DNA of 64,000 nt from Pseudomonas fulva (GTDB lineage: Bacteria > Pseudomonadota > Gammaproteobacteria > Pseudomonadales > Pseudomonadaceae), in assembly GCF_023517795.1 (NCBI RefSeq), contig NZ_CP082928.1:4836001-4900000 (forward strand), given 5' to 3'. Positions 7,257 to 17,166 of this stretch are shown piece after piece. A model generated the notes under the pieces. That model was not told the origin of the DNA, did no database searches, and saw only the letters and a program-made list of their open reading frames with translations. The position numbers and the translations under genes were made by a program. How positions within the stretch are numbered: the first letter of the stretch is position 1; the number at the start of each line of letters is the position of its first letter.

Positions 7257-9170
7257 TCAGATCTTGAAGCGGCTGGTCATCTCTTGCAGGCGAGCACTGA
7301 TGCGCGCCAGCTCGACACTCGAAGAGGCGGTTTCTTCGCTGGCTGCTGCTGTCTGCACGGAGATATCTCGCACGCTGGTCACGCTTCTGCTGATTTCTTC
7401 ACCGGCACTGGTTTGTTGTTCCACTGCGCAGGCGATCTGCTCGTTCATCGATTCGATGGTCCTGATCGAGTCGGTGATGCTTCGCAGCGTAGCGCCCGCC
7501 TCGCGGGACAGGGCAACACTGCTGTCCGTGAGCAGGATGTTCTGCTCCAGCACACCCGCCATGCGGTCCGTGCTGTTGTGCAAGCCGCCAATCAGATGGG
7601 CGATTTCATCGGTGGAGGCACGGGTGCGCTGGGCCAGGCCACGAACCTCGTCGGCTACCACGGCAAAGCCTCGTCCGGCTTCACCGGCGCGGGCTGCTTC
7701 GATGGCGGCATTGAGAGCGAGCAGGTTGGTCTGTTCGGCTACCGTCTTGATGACGTCGAGTACGCCGCCGATGCTTTCCGCGTCGGTGCGCAGGCTGGTC
7801 ATGGCCACTCTGGTGGTTTCCATTTCCGCTGCCAGCAGTTCTATCTGCGAAACTGCTTTGCTCACCACTTCGTCGCCTTGCGAGGCCTTCTGGCTGGCTT
7901 CGAGGGCAGTGCGCGAAGCCTGGGCCGCATTACGCGAGACTTCCTGGCTGGTGGCGGTCATCTCATGCATGGCCGTGGCGATCTGGTCGGTCTCGACCGT
8001 CTGGGCGTTGACCCCGGCGCTGGTCTGTTCGGTAACCGCGGAGAGCTCTTCGGCTGCGCTGGCAACCTGGACGATGCCATCCTTGACGTCACCGATCAGC
8101 GTACGCAAACCGGTGGTCATGCGCTGCATGCTGTCTTGCAGCATCCCCAGCTCGTCACGCCGGGTGATCACGGCCTGGTAGGTAAAGTCGCCATTGGCGA
8201 CGTTTTCCGCGATTCTGACCGTCTCCTTGAGTGGCGTGACAATCGAGCGAGAGATGAGCCAGCCGGCCAGCGCGCTGATGATCAGCGCCAGGGTCATCCA
8301 GAGCATGAGCATCTGGAATGCACTGGCGATGTCGGAGACACGCGAGGTTTGCTGGATGTCGGTCATCTTGTTGCTGACCGCGAACAGGTTCGCAATCAGC
8401 CTCGTGATGCCGGCCTGGGCCTCGTCCACCCGGCCTTGCATGCTGACCACGGTTTGCAGGTGCTTTTCATAGTCATTGAGTGCGCTGGCGAGGTTTTCGA
8501 CCCCACTCTGAGGCAATGACGTCGCTGTGAGGCCGTTGACCTGACTCGCGATGTCGCCGATCGCCTTGCGCACGGCGTCCAATGATTCCGGGCTCGGCGA
8601 TGCGGTGTAACTGCGGAAGCTCACGCGCATTCTCTGAAACGCCAGGAGTATCTGCGTCATCTGCTGGCGAGCGATGAAGCTGCCACTGTCCCCGTTGGCA
8701 TTCTCGGATAGATCCTGCAGCAGCTTGCTCGCTTTGTCCGCCAACGCCACAGCGGCGCTGCGCGCCGTCTCGCGCTCGTTGGTGGCGGTTACGGCTTGTG
8801 TGTAGAACTCGCGGTAACCGACAAGCGTAGTGGCAACCTCCTGCAGCAGTTGCTGGTTGGTGGGGCTGGCGAAATGTGGAGTGATGGACTTGAGCTTGTT
8901 GTCGAGGTTGTCGATGGCCTCAAGCCATTTACCGGCCTGGACCTGGGTTGCCGTGAGGGAATACACCAGGCGCTCGATACGCATGTCGCGAGTCAGAAGG
9001 CTGATGCTCGAAATGTCCTCCATGCGCTCACTGCGATCGCGAAGGGAGTCGATGGCTTTCCACCCCGTATAGGCGATCAGGAACATCATGACCACAAGGA
9101 GAGAGAAACCGTAGAGCAGCTTGGCGCGCACGCTGATGTTGCCCATGAAGCCTGATGAGTGACTGTACAT
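7257..9170 (-). CDS. Methyl-accepting chemotaxis protein
   Basis: A 637-residue inner-membrane chemoreceptor. A first membrane segment lies near residues 15-35, followed by an all-helical periplasmic region of about 250 residues. A second membrane segment ([13 protein letters not shown]) leads into a HAMP domain ([20 protein letters not shown]). The cytoplasmic hairpin has the conserved tip [20 protein letters not shown]. The length of the ligand region is that expected of helical bimodular (HBM) sensors, which bind organic acids in characterised Pseudomonas receptors; that assignment is inference. ATG at 9170 is used; an internal ATG at 9146 is possible. It is monocistronic by spacing. Confidence 0.92.
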   Translation of the reverse strand: MYSHSSGFMGNISVRAKLLYGFSLLVVMMFLIAYTGWKAIDSLRDRSERMEDISSISLLTRDMRIERLVYSLTATQVQAGKWLEAIDNLDNKLKSITPHFASPTNQQLLQEVATTLVGYREFYTQAVTATNERETARSAAVALADKASKLLQDLSENANGDSGSFIARQQMTQILLAFQRMRVSFRSYTASPSPESLDAVRKAIGDIASQVNGLTATSLPQSGVENLASALNDYEKHLQTVVSMQGRVDEAQAGITRLIANLFAVSNKMTDIQQTSRVSDIASAFQMLMLWMTLALIISALAGWLISRSIVTPLKETVRIAENVANGDFTYQAVITRRDELGMLQDSMQRMTTGLRTLIGDVKDGIVQVASAAEELSAVTEQTSAGVNAQTVETDQIATAMHEMTATSQEVSRNAAQASRTALEASQKASQGDEVVSKAVSQIELLAAEMETTRVAMTSLRTDAESIGGVLDVIKTVAEQTNLLALNAAIEAARAGEAGRGFAVVADEVRGLAQRTRASTDEIAHLIGGLHNSTDRMAGVLEQNILLTDSSVALSREAGATLRSITDSIRTIESMNEQIACAVEQQTSAGEEISRSVTSVRDISVQTAAASEETASSSVELARISARLQEMTSRFKI

Positions 9171-9204
9171 CTGGATTACCTGGAAGAAGGTTGTGGTTAT
9201 TGTC

Positions 9205-9350
9205 TAAGAACCTGTTCAGAGTCTGCTGCGCGTCGGCCCTGCTGCGTTAAAAACAGGCTCGGACTGCTCATTTACAGCGCGTAAACTCCGCGTCCTCGCC
9301 TATTTTTGCCTTGCATGGCTCTAGCTCGCGAGACTTTGAACAGGCTCTAA
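9205..9350. repeat. MITE-like element with 20-bp inverted ends
   Basis: The left end TAAGAACCTGTTCAGAGTCT and the reverse complement of the right end, TTAGAGCCTGTTCAAAGTCT, agree at 17 of 20 positions and bound about 146 bp. The interior has no coding frame I can support. The layout is that of a non-autonomous miniature element. It lies just upstream of the chemoreceptor start. Confidence 0.6.
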
Positions 9351-9929
9351 GGGTGCTGCTGGCGGTCATCTCTGAGGCCGGTTTCAAGACTGATCCGGGC
9401 TGTATCTTGTTTTGTTCGCCTGTAACGGGCTGCCGATCAAGCATCGCGAACATCAACGCCTGCAGCTGCCGAGCGCATCTCGAGCCATTTCATGTGAGCT
9501 GGCATTGAACCGAGTGCGATGTCTTGGGGAAGTGTGTTTCGGCGCTTGGTCGGCGGCAAAGCGCCTTTTTCAATCGCCTCCAGAGTCCCTCTCTATAATT
9601 GGTGCGCAAAATATTTGTTTACAATAATATCTCGCAGCGAAAGTTAGTGTGCTTTTTGTATTGTCATTGTGCCACTATGACGTCGATACGGTCGGGTTTG
9701 TTCACGTCATTTTCGACAAGCGGTTACTGGCAGCGAGAATCCAGCCCGACCGCGAGCGCTGTATGGCTCCCACGATCTGCGGCGATTAGGCGATTTGTAT
9801 AGGGTTGCCCGGGCTGTAGCGGTTCGGTGCTAGCCGCCGATTTTGCCGAAGCGGGAGTTCGCGCAAGGCTACGAGCGTTTCGAGGTCGCTCCTGAACGGG
9901 GCGCGAAATGCAAGGGGTGGAAACCTTAC
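9351..9929. other. Gene-free stretch, partly AT-rich
   Basis: I see no supportable gene here. The segment contains an orphan intrinsic terminator at 9541-9570, a TATAAT hexamer at 9594-9599 without a convincing -35 partner, and an AT-rich patch at about 9590-9700 unlike its surroundings. It may be decayed accessory DNA or hold a small RNA. Confidence 0.5.
9541..9570 (+). terminator. Orphan intrinsic terminator
   Basis: GGCGCTT (9541-9547) pairs perfectly with AAGCGCC (9559-9565) and is followed at once by TTTTT. No + strand gene precedes it, so it implies an unannotated transcript upstream or is a leftover. Confidence 0.6.
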
Positions 9930-11078
9930 CTAGTCGGCTGCCAACGCGCAGCGATTACGGCCGTTACGTTTGGCCCGGTAGAGCGCATTATCGGCACGTG
10001 TCATGAGTGCATCGATATTGGCTGCGTGTGCAACCTTGGTCAGGGCGACGCCGAAGCTGGCCGTTATGTGGATGGGCTGTTCCAGGCCTATATCGAAGGG
10101 CGTTTTGTCGATGGCCGTGCGCAAGCGTTCGGCAAGTTGCAGCGCAGTTCGCCCGCTGTCTATGCAGAGTTGAATCGCGAACTCCTCTCCACCAATTCGA
10201 GCGATACGCTCGCCATTTCTCATCTGCGCTATGCACCGAGCTGCGAGTGCCTGTAGCAGTCGATCGCCAGCGGGATGGCCGTAGGTGTCGTTGATACGCT
10301 TGAAATGATCGACGTCGAAAAGAATCACCGCCAGCAGGGCGTCATCTTTCTGCGGCGTGTCCTTGAGCCGTGCGTCGAAGGCCCTGCGATTGGCCAACCC
10401 GGTCAGGTGATCGGTTTGCGCATAGGTTTTCAACTGGTTTATCAAGGCATCTCGTTCGAGGCGCACGGCATAGGCTTGCCGCAGTTGACGCTCGAGTTCA
10501 TGCAGTGTGTTGGAAATGCTGAAACGGTCGAGTTGCCGGCTTTCGTCTGCGCTGGGGTCGGCCTGCACCAGCAGCGCTGTCATCTTGTGCGTACTGGCCA
10601 GGAGCGGGTCGAGTACGCGTCGCTTCAGCCATACCAGGCTGACTGCCAGCAAGAGCAGCAAAGCCAGGGCCGTGCCTGCAACGAGCGCGAGGTGCATGAG
10701 TGCGTCCTGGGTCAAGCGCTGCAGTTGGATTTCGGTCAGACGCAGGGCAGTGTCGCGTAACGCCAGGATGCTGGTCATGGTAGGCACGTAGTGTCGTGCG
10801 AAATGCGCCGCACTGGGTGCGTGGCCTGTGTTCAGCGTGCTCACTGTGCCGCGTTGATAGTTCAGGCCTTGCTCGAAGAAGTCCCGGCTCATCTGTTCAT
10901 ACGCTGTTCGCATATCACGCTGGTTGTCGCCGGCGAACTGCTTGGGTAGATGCTCGACAGTGAGTGCCAGCTGTAGCTTTAGTTGGCCAATACGGCCCTG
11001 GGCGATATGCAAGCGCTCGGTTTCGGCTGCATCCAGCGGTCGCTGCTTGGCGAGCGCTGGGGTGAGAAGCGAGCCTAA
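9930..11078 (-). pseudogene. Diguanylate cyclase, C-terminal part after an in-frame stop
   Basis: This is the downstream part of a GGDEF protein cut off by TAA at 11079-11081. The frame is unchanged across the stop (EFAG, stop, LGSLLTPALAKQ), so one nonsense change explains the split. It holds the end of the sensor region, a membrane segment (LVAGTALALLLLLAVSLVWL) and a full GGDEF domain. That domain has FDVDHFKRINDTYGHPAGD and the active-site signature RIGGEEFAIQ, an intact GGEEF form. The longest internal ATG-started piece begins at 11012 and would lack the first membrane helix. Intact, the gene would make c-di-GMP in response to a periplasmic signal. Confidence 0.75.
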
Positions 11079-11675
11079 TTAGCCAGCGAACTCTCGCAGC
11101 TGTGCTGCCCAATAGGCGTTGTACAACGGCGCTCCGGCCTGAGGCGTGCGGCGTAGCATGTCGCGAGAAATCCAATCGGCCAATGGCAGCAGGATCGCGA
11201 CGACATCGAACATCGCGTCGATGGCCGCGGATTGCTCTTTCGCCGTCCGTTGTTCCACGGGGTAGCCGAGTAAATCATCCACCTGCTTGCGCGCGGCCGC
11301 CAGTGCGCTGCGAATGTCTTCAAGGTTGTAGGGCATCGCTTGGCAGGAGGGGCAGGTGGCGAGTGCGGCTGCGAAGGCATCCAGACGCTGATCGCTTACC
11401 CTGCGGCTGGCCACCAACTGTGCCAAGTCGCCGTCCTGGCCTCCGAGCAAGCCATTGGTTGGGCCGCGCTCGGCGCTCACCGCTTCCATCGCGCTCAATG
11501 CGCTACGAAACACGGACAGTTGTTCGCGAGTTTGCGAATGTGCACGGTAGTCCCGGTAAGCGTCGGTAACGATCAACAGAAAGCTGAGCGAGATGCCAAG
11601 GCTGACGCCGATCAGGATCGTGTTTACCCAGCTGTCTAGGCGCGAGATAGCATGTTGAGAGTCTTGTCCTGGCAT
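11079..11675 (-). pseudogene. Diguanylate cyclase, N-terminal sensor part before an in-frame stop
   Basis: About 198 residues from ATG at 11675 (GTG at 11711 is an alternative) to TAA at 11079. It has a membrane segment (ILIGVSLGISLSFLLIV) and the start of a periplasmic helical sensor with MEAVSAERGPTNGLLGG, a motif I associate with sensor regions of GGDEF proteins. It ends exactly where the GGDEF-bearing part continues in the same frame. Together the two pieces would encode roughly 580 residues. On its own this half has no output domain. Confidence 0.7.
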
Positions 11676-11893
11676 TCGACGACCACTGCAATCTTCAGGT
11701 AAGGACCGCACATCGTGAGCCGATGTCTACCTCGATTGTAATGTCATCGCGCCATCGGAGAAAACGTCGCGTGTTCAATGCGGCTACACACCGCAGCTGT
11801 GGGCGCAGTGTTGGCGACAGCAGAGCCAATCTGTCGATACGGCTGACCAGCGCGCCGTGGCAGGGCGCGCGAGCGGTATTCGTGACCTACGCG

Positions 11894-13084
11894 TCAGCCG
11901 TCTCTCTCCCGATTCCCCACCAAGCTATCCACCGTCGGCACCCGCGTCTCCGGCTCCATCTGCGCATCATGTTCCAGCTGGTGGCTGAAACGCTCCAGCG
12001 AGCCATTCTCCGGCTGTGCGTCGCTGGCGAATACCGGCGGGCTTAGCAGGTAGGCGCCGAGCAGGCGGGAGAGGGCGGCGAGGCTGTCGATATGGGTGCG
12101 TTCGTAGCCGTGGGTAGCGTCGCAGCCGAACGCGATCAGCGCGGTACGGATATCGTGGCCGGCGGTGACGGCGGACTGGGCGTCGCTGTGGTAGTAGCGG
12201 AACAGGTCGCGGCGCACCGGGATTTCGTTTTCGCTGGCCAGGCGCAGCAGTTGCCGCGACAGGTGATAGTCGTAGGGGCCGCCGGAGTCGTGCATGGCCA
12301 CGCTGACGGTATGTTCGGTAGAGCGCTGGCCGGTGGCGACCGGAGCGATGTCGATACCCACGAATTCACTCACGTCCCAAGGCAGCGCTGCGGCCGCGCC
12401 GGAGCCGACTTCTTCGGTGATGGTGAACAGCGGATGGCAGTCGATGGGCGGTTCCTGGCCGCTTTCCACCACCGCCTTGAGCGCGGCGAGCAGGGCGGCC
12501 ACGCCGGCCTTGTCATCCAGGTGGCGAGCGCTGATATGGCCGCTTTCGGTGAACTCGGGCAGCGGGTCGAAGGCCACGAAGTCGCCTACCGACACCCCCA
12601 GGCTTTCGCAGTCGGCGCGGCTGGCGACCAGAGCGTCCAGGCGCAGCTCGACGTGATCCCAGGAGATCGGCATCTGGTCCACTTCGGTGTTGAAGGCGTG
12701 CCCGGAGGCGAGCAGCGGCAGGACGCTGCCGCGATACACGCCGTGGTCGCTGAACACGCTGACCCGGCTGCCTTCGGCGAAGCGGCTGGACCAGCAGCCC
12801 ACGGCGGTCAGGCACAGGCGGCCGTTGTCCTTGATCTCGCGAACCATGGCGCCGATGGTGTCCAGGTGCACGGAGACGGCGCGATCAGGGCTGTCGCGAC
12901 GCCCTTTGAGGGTGCCGCGAATGGTGCCCCGGCGGGTCATTTCGAAGGGGATGCCGATTTCGCTCAGGCGCTCGGCAACGTAGCGCACGATGGTGTCGGT
13001 GAAACCGGTGGGGCTGGGGATGGCGAGCATCTCCAGCAGGACTTTTTGCATGTACTCGAGATCGGGTTCTGGAATTTGCGACAT
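11894..13084 (-). CDS. M42-family peptidase of the NAGGN osmoprotectant system
   Basis: A 396-residue metallopeptidase of the M42/M20-like fold, of the subgroup regularly encoded beside asnO and ngg. Metal-site segments are VSVHLDTIGAM, SARHLDDKAGVAALLAAL and TITEEVGSG, with FRYYHSDAQSAV later. Its role in the N-acetylglutaminylglutamine amide system is not established; hydrolysing or recycling the dipeptide is plausible. It is third in order after asnO and ngg, but 438 bp of REP-bearing DNA separates it from ngg, so it may have its own promoter. Confidence 0.88.
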   Translation of the reverse strand: MSQIPEPDLEYMQKVLLEMLAIPSPTGFTDTIVRYVAERLSEIGIPFEMTRRGTIRGTLKGRRDSPDRAVSVHLDTIGAMVREIKDNGRLCLTAVGCWSSRFAEGSRVSVFSDHGVYRGSVLPLLASGHAFNTEVDQMPISWDHVELRLDALVASRADCESLGVSVGDFVAFDPLPEFTESGHISARHLDDKAGVAALLAALKAVVESGQEPPIDCHPLFTITEEVGSGAAAALPWDVSEFVGIDIAPVATGQRSTEHTVSVAMHDSGGPYDYHLSRQLLRLASENEIPVRRDLFRYYHSDAQSAVTAGHDIRTALIAFGCDATHGYERTHIDSLAALSRLLGAYLLSPPVFASDAQPENGSLERFSHQLEHDAQMEPETRVPTVDSLVGNRERDG

Positions 13085-13277
13085 GGGCTCTCCATCTAGG
13101 ACGGGGCGGGCCGCCGGGCGGCGTCGGTCTCTGGTGACCGCGTGACGCCTATCGACGGACGGGAAATTTGCGCTCTGTTACATCCTGACCTGTATTTGCC
13201 CTCAGGGTTTCAAGGGGAACTCGTACGGAGTTGTGGCGAATGGTTCAGGTGGCTCTAATCGCAGCAAGGCCACAATT

Positions 13278-13490
13278 TTTCGCGCCGGGTCGGCGCTCCT
13301 ACGCGGGCTGTGGGTTGCCCGCAATCGTGTAGGAGCCGCGACCCGCGGCGAATGGTGGTTACGACGCCGGTTTTATGGTGGTTACGACGCTGGTTTTACA
13401 GCAAGGCTGCAATCGCTTCGCGCCGGGTCGGCGCTCCTACGCGATTGTGGTGTGCCGCGATCATTGTGGGAGCTGCGACCCGCGGCGAAT
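13278..13490. repeat. REP array of two inverted pairs
   Basis: Four copies of one REP family lie as two head-to-head pairs: TCGCGCCGGGTCGGCGCTCC at about 13279 and 13417, and its inverse (TAGGAGCCGCGACCCGCGGC near 13329; a GGGAGCTGCGACCCGCGGCG variant near 13468). A short duplication, TGGTTACGACG, lies between the pairs. The array occupies the gap between ngg and the M42 peptidase gene, where it could stabilise or terminate the upstream mRNA. Confidence 0.8.
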
Positions 13491-13522
13491 GGGGCAGTCA
13501 CCGCGGTCCCGGCAAGCTTCAC

Positions 13523-15265
13523 TCAATCCCCAACCCCATGGCTCAGCGGGAACAGCAGGTCGATGAATCGCTCGGCGGTCGGCTGTGGCTCATGGTTGGC
13601 CAGGCCCGCGCGCTCGTTGGCTTCGATGAACACGTACTCGGGCTGATCCGCAGCAGGTACCAGCAGATCCAGGCCGACCACCGGGATGTCCAGCGCGCGA
13701 GCCGCCTTGACGGCCGCATCGGCAAGCGTGGGGTGCAGAATGCCGGTGACGTCTTCGAGAATCCCGCCGGTGTGCAGGTTGGCGGTCTTGCGCACGGCCA
13801 TGCGCTTGCCCTGGGGCAGCACGCTGTCGTAGTCGTAACCGGCTGCATGCAGGGTGCGCAGGGTCTCGGCATCCTTGGGGATGCGGCTCTCGCCCCCGGT
13901 GGCGGCCTGGCGGCGACGGCTTTGCGCATCGATCAGTTCGCCGATGGTATGGCGACCGTCACCGAGCACTTCGGCGGGACGGCGAATCGCCGCGGCGACC
14001 ACTTCGAAACCGATCACCACGATGCGCAGGTCGAACCCTTCATGGTAGCTCTCCAGCAAGACGCGTTCGTCGAACGGGCGGGCGCGCTCGATAGCCGCCT
14101 GCACCTCGGCAGGGGTGCGCAGGTCCACGGCAACGCCCTGGCCCTGTTCGCCATCCACGGGCTTGACCACCAGGCTGCCATGCTCGGCCAGAAAGGCGGC
14201 GTTGTCCTCGGCGCTGCCTGCCAGGCGCTGGGCCGGCAGGCTCAGGCCGGCGCGGCTCAGGGTGCGATGGGTCAGGCGTTTGTCCTGGCAGAGGGTCATG
14301 GTGACGGCGCTGGTCAGGTCGGTCAGCGACTCGCGGCAGCGAATACGTCGACCACCCTGGCTGAGGGTGAACAGGCCGGCTTCGGCGTCGTCGATCTGCG
14401 CGTCGATGCCACGTCGACGGGCTTCGTCGACGATGATGCGCGCGTAGGGGTTGAGCTTGTCGTCCGGCCCTGGGCCGAGGAACAGGGGTTGGTTGATACC
14501 GTTCTTGCGCTTGATGCTGAAGGTTTGCAGTTCACGAAAGCCCAGCTTGGCGTACAGCTTCTTGGCCTGGCCGTTGTCGTGCAGCACCGACAGGTCGAGG
14601 TGGCTGAGGCCGCGGCTCATGAAGTGCTCGACCAGGTGACGTACCAGCACTTCGCCTACGCCAGGTCGGCTGCAGGCCGGGTCGACGGCCAGGCACCAGA
14701 GGCTGCTGCCCAGCTCCGGATCCTGATAGGCCTTCTGGTGATTGAGACCCATCACGCTGCCGATCACCGCACCGCTGTCTTCATCCTCGGCCAGCCAGTA
14801 GACCGGGCCGCCCTGGTGGCGCGGGGTGAGCTTCTCCGGGTCGAGCGGCAGCATGCCGCGGGTCTGGTACAGGCAGTTGATCGCCTGCCAGTCCGCTTCG
14901 GTTTGCGCGCGACGCACGCGAAAACCGCGAAAACCGCGGCGTGCTTGGCGGTAGTCGCTGAACCACAGGCGCAGGGTGTCCGAAGGGTCGAGAAACAGCT
15001 GCTGCGGGGCGTGGGCCAGCACCTGTTGCGGTGCCGCTACATACAGTGCGATATCGCGCTCGCCGGGCTGCTCGCTGAGCAGCTCTTCGGCCAGTACCGC
15101 AGCATCCGGAAAAGTGTGGCCGATCAGCAGTCGGCCCCAGCCACAGTGGACGATTTGCGGTTGGCTGATGCCATCGCCGTGCTCTTCGGCAAACCGTGCC
15201 TGAAGGCGCTCGTAAGAGGGGGACTGGCCCCGGAGAAGGCGTTGGTTGTGGGCAGTGGCTCGCAT
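13523..15265 (-). CDS. ngg: N-acetylglutaminylglutamine synthetase (GNAT + ATP-grasp)
   Basis: A 580-residue two-domain enzyme that acetylates glutamine and joins a second glutamine, forming the precursor of the osmolyte N-acetylglutaminylglutamine amide. The N-terminal half carries an acetyltransferase (GNAT) domain with SSLWCLAVDPACSRPGVGEV and LHDNGQAKKLYAKLGF. The C-terminal half is a cyanophycin-synthetase-like ATP-grasp (GSLVVKPVDGEQGQGVAVDL, RIVVIGFEVVAAAIRR, VFIEANERAGL). ATG at 15265 fits the family start. It lies 131 bp downstream of asnO on the same strand. Confidence 0.93.
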   Translation of the reverse strand: MRATAHNQRLLRGQSPSYERLQARFAEEHGDGISQPQIVHCGWGRLLIGHTFPDAAVLAEELLSEQPGERDIALYVAAPQQVLAHAPQQLFLDPSDTLRLWFSDYRQARRGFRGFRVRRAQTEADWQAINCLYQTRGMLPLDPEKLTPRHQGGPVYWLAEDEDSGAVIGSVMGLNHQKAYQDPELGSSLWCLAVDPACSRPGVGEVLVRHLVEHFMSRGLSHLDLSVLHDNGQAKKLYAKLGFRELQTFSIKRKNGINQPLFLGPGPDDKLNPYARIIVDEARRRGIDAQIDDAEAGLFTLSQGGRRIRCRESLTDLTSAVTMTLCQDKRLTHRTLSRAGLSLPAQRLAGSAEDNAAFLAEHGSLVVKPVDGEQGQGVAVDLRTPAEVQAAIERARPFDERVLLESYHEGFDLRIVVIGFEVVAAAIRRPAEVLGDGRHTIGELIDAQSRRRQAATGGESRIPKDAETLRTLHAAGYDYDSVLPQGKRMAVRKTANLHTGGILEDVTGILHPTLADAAVKAARALDIPVVGLDLLVPAADQPEYVFIEANERAGLANHEPQPTAERFIDLLFPLSHGVGD

Positions 15266-15396
15266 TGAAGAATGTTCCTTTGCTTACGCATGGCCGGCAT
15301 TGCCGGCTATCGGTTGGCCTGTCTGGTAACCCGCGGCGAGGCGGATACGGCCATTGCAGTTGGGAGCGGGGGAGCCGCAGCTCCCTCGATTCGTCG

Positions 15397-17166
15397 TTAC
15401 AGGCCCTGTTCGCTCAACCACAGGTTCAGCGCCGCCATCTGCCACAGTTTGGAGCCGCGCAGCGGCGTCAGCTGGCCCTGCGGGTCGGTGAGCAGGCGGT
15501 CGAGCATCTGCGGGTTGAAGATGCCGCGGTCATGGGCCGGGTCGACCAGCAGGTCGCGCACCCAACCCAGGGTCGCGCCTTCCAGGTGCTTGAGACCCGG
15601 CACCGGGAAGTAACCCTTCTTGCGGTCGATGACCTCGGACGGAATGACCTTGCGGGCCGCTTCCTTGAGCACGTACTTGCCGCCTTCCGGCAGTTTGAAC
15701 TGGGCGGGGATGCGCGCCGACAATTCCGCCACGCGGTAATCCAGGAACGGTGTACGGGCTTCGAGGCCCCAGGCCATGGTCATGTTGTCGACGCGCTTGA
15801 CCGGGTCGTCGACCAGCATCACCGTGCTGTCCAGGCGCAGCGCCTTGTCCACGGCAGCGCTGGCGCCCGGTTGGGCGAAGTGCTGGCGAACGAATTCGCC
15901 GGACACATCGTCGGTCAGCCAGGCCGGCTGCACGCAGGCGGCGTATTCGTCGTGCTCGCGGTCGAAGAAGGCCTTGCGATAGGCGCTGTAGGCATCGTCG
16001 GCACCATCGACCAATGGGTACCAGTGATAGCCGGCGAACAGCTCGTCGGCGCCCTGGCCGCTCTGCACCACCTTGCAGTGCTTGGCCACTTCCCGGGAGA
16101 GCAGGTAGAAGGCGATGCAGTCGTGGCTGACCATCGGCTCGCTCATGGCGCGGAAGGCGGCAGGCAGCTGATCGAGAATCTCGTTCTCGCCGATGCGCAG
16201 CTGGTGGTGCTGGGTTTCGAAGCGCTTGGCGATCAGGTCCGAATACTGGAATTCGTCGCCGCGCTCGCCGCCGGCATCCTGGAAGCCGATGGAGAAGGTC
16301 AGCAGGTTCTCGACACCGGCTTCGCGCAGCAGGCCGACCAGCATGCTGGAGTCGACGCCGCCGGACAGCAGCACGCCGACGTCCACGGCGGCCCGCTGAC
16401 GGATCTCCACGGCTTCGCGCATGCTGTCGAGGGTGGCGTCGCGCCAGTCTTCGAAGGTGAAGTTGGCTTCGTCGGCGTTCGGGCCGAAGTTCAGCGTCCA
16501 CCAGACCTGCTGCTCGACCTTGCCATTGGTGTCGATACGCATCCAGGTGGCCGGCGGCAGTTTCTCCACGCCGGCGAGGATAGTGCGTGGCGCCGGCACC
16601 ACGGCATGGAAGTTCAGGTAATGGTTGAGCGCGATAGGATCCAGGGTCTTGCCGATATCGCCGCCTTTGAGCAGCGCCGGCAGGCTGGAGGCAAAGCGCA
16701 GGCGATCCTTGGTCTTGGACAGGTACAGCGGCTTCACGCCCAGGCGATCACGGGCGATGAACAGCTGCTGGCTATCGCGCTCCCAGATGGCGAAGGCGAA
16801 CATGCCATTGAGCTTGGGCAGCAGGTCGGCGCCCCAGGCGTGATAGCCCTTGAGCAGCACCTCGGTGTCACCGCCCGAGAAGAAGCGATAGCCGAGCTGC
16901 TCGAGCTCACTGCGCAATTCCGGGTAGTTGTAGATGGCGCCATTGAAGACCATCGACAGGCCGAGATCGTTATCGATCATCGGCTGGCCCGAGGCTTCGG
17001 CGAGATCCATGATCTTCAGCCGGCGGTGGCCGAAGGCGACGGGACCGCGACTGTGGAAGCCGTGGGCATCCGGGCCGCGAGGGGCGAGGTGGTGAGTGAT
17101 GCGTTCAACGGCGGCCAGGTCGGCCGCTTGGTTATCGAATCGAAGTTCGCCTGCTATTCCGCACAT
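15397..17166 (-). CDS. asnO: N-acetylglutaminylglutamine amidotransferase
   Basis: A 589-residue class II asparagine-synthetase-like amidotransferase that amidates N-acetylglutaminylglutamine to give NAGGN, an osmoprotective dipeptide. The N-terminus MCGIAGEL exposes Cys2, the glutaminase nucleophile after Met removal. The synthetase domain has the PP-loop SGGVDSSML and SGQGADELFAGYHWYP. It is the first gene of the minus-strand asnO-ngg-peptidase series. Osmotic induction is expected from the family; I cannot identify the promoter with confidence. Confidence 0.93.
   Translation of the reverse strand: MCGIAGELRFDNQAADLAAVERITHHLAPRGPDAHGFHSRGPVAFGHRRLKIMDLAEASGQPMIDNDLGLSMVFNGAIYNYPELRSELEQLGYRFFSGGDTEVLLKGYHAWGADLLPKLNGMFAFAIWERDSQQLFIARDRLGVKPLYLSKTKDRLRFASSLPALLKGGDIGKTLDPIALNHYLNFHAVVPAPRTILAGVEKLPPATWMRIDTNGKVEQQVWWTLNFGPNADEANFTFEDWRDATLDSMREAVEIRQRAAVDVGVLLSGGVDSSMLVGLLREAGVENLLTFSIGFQDAGGERGDEFQYSDLIAKRFETQHHQLRIGENEILDQLPAAFRAMSEPMVSHDCIAFYLLSREVAKHCKVVQSGQGADELFAGYHWYPLVDGADDAYSAYRKAFFDREHDEYAACVQPAWLTDDVSGEFVRQHFAQPGASAAVDKALRLDSTVMLVDDPVKRVDNMTMAWGLEARTPFLDYRVAELSARIPAQFKLPEGGKYVLKEAARKVIPSEVIDRKKGYFPVPGLKHLEGATLGWVRDLLVDPAHDRGIFNPQMLDRLLTDPQGQLTPLRGSKLWQMAALNLWLSEQGL

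Noticed and set aside
13310..15268. Long + strand open frame (about 650 codons) opposite ngg
   Set aside because: It mirrors the well-conserved ngg gene; in high-GC DNA the opposite strand often stays open. No ribosome binding site or family resemblance.
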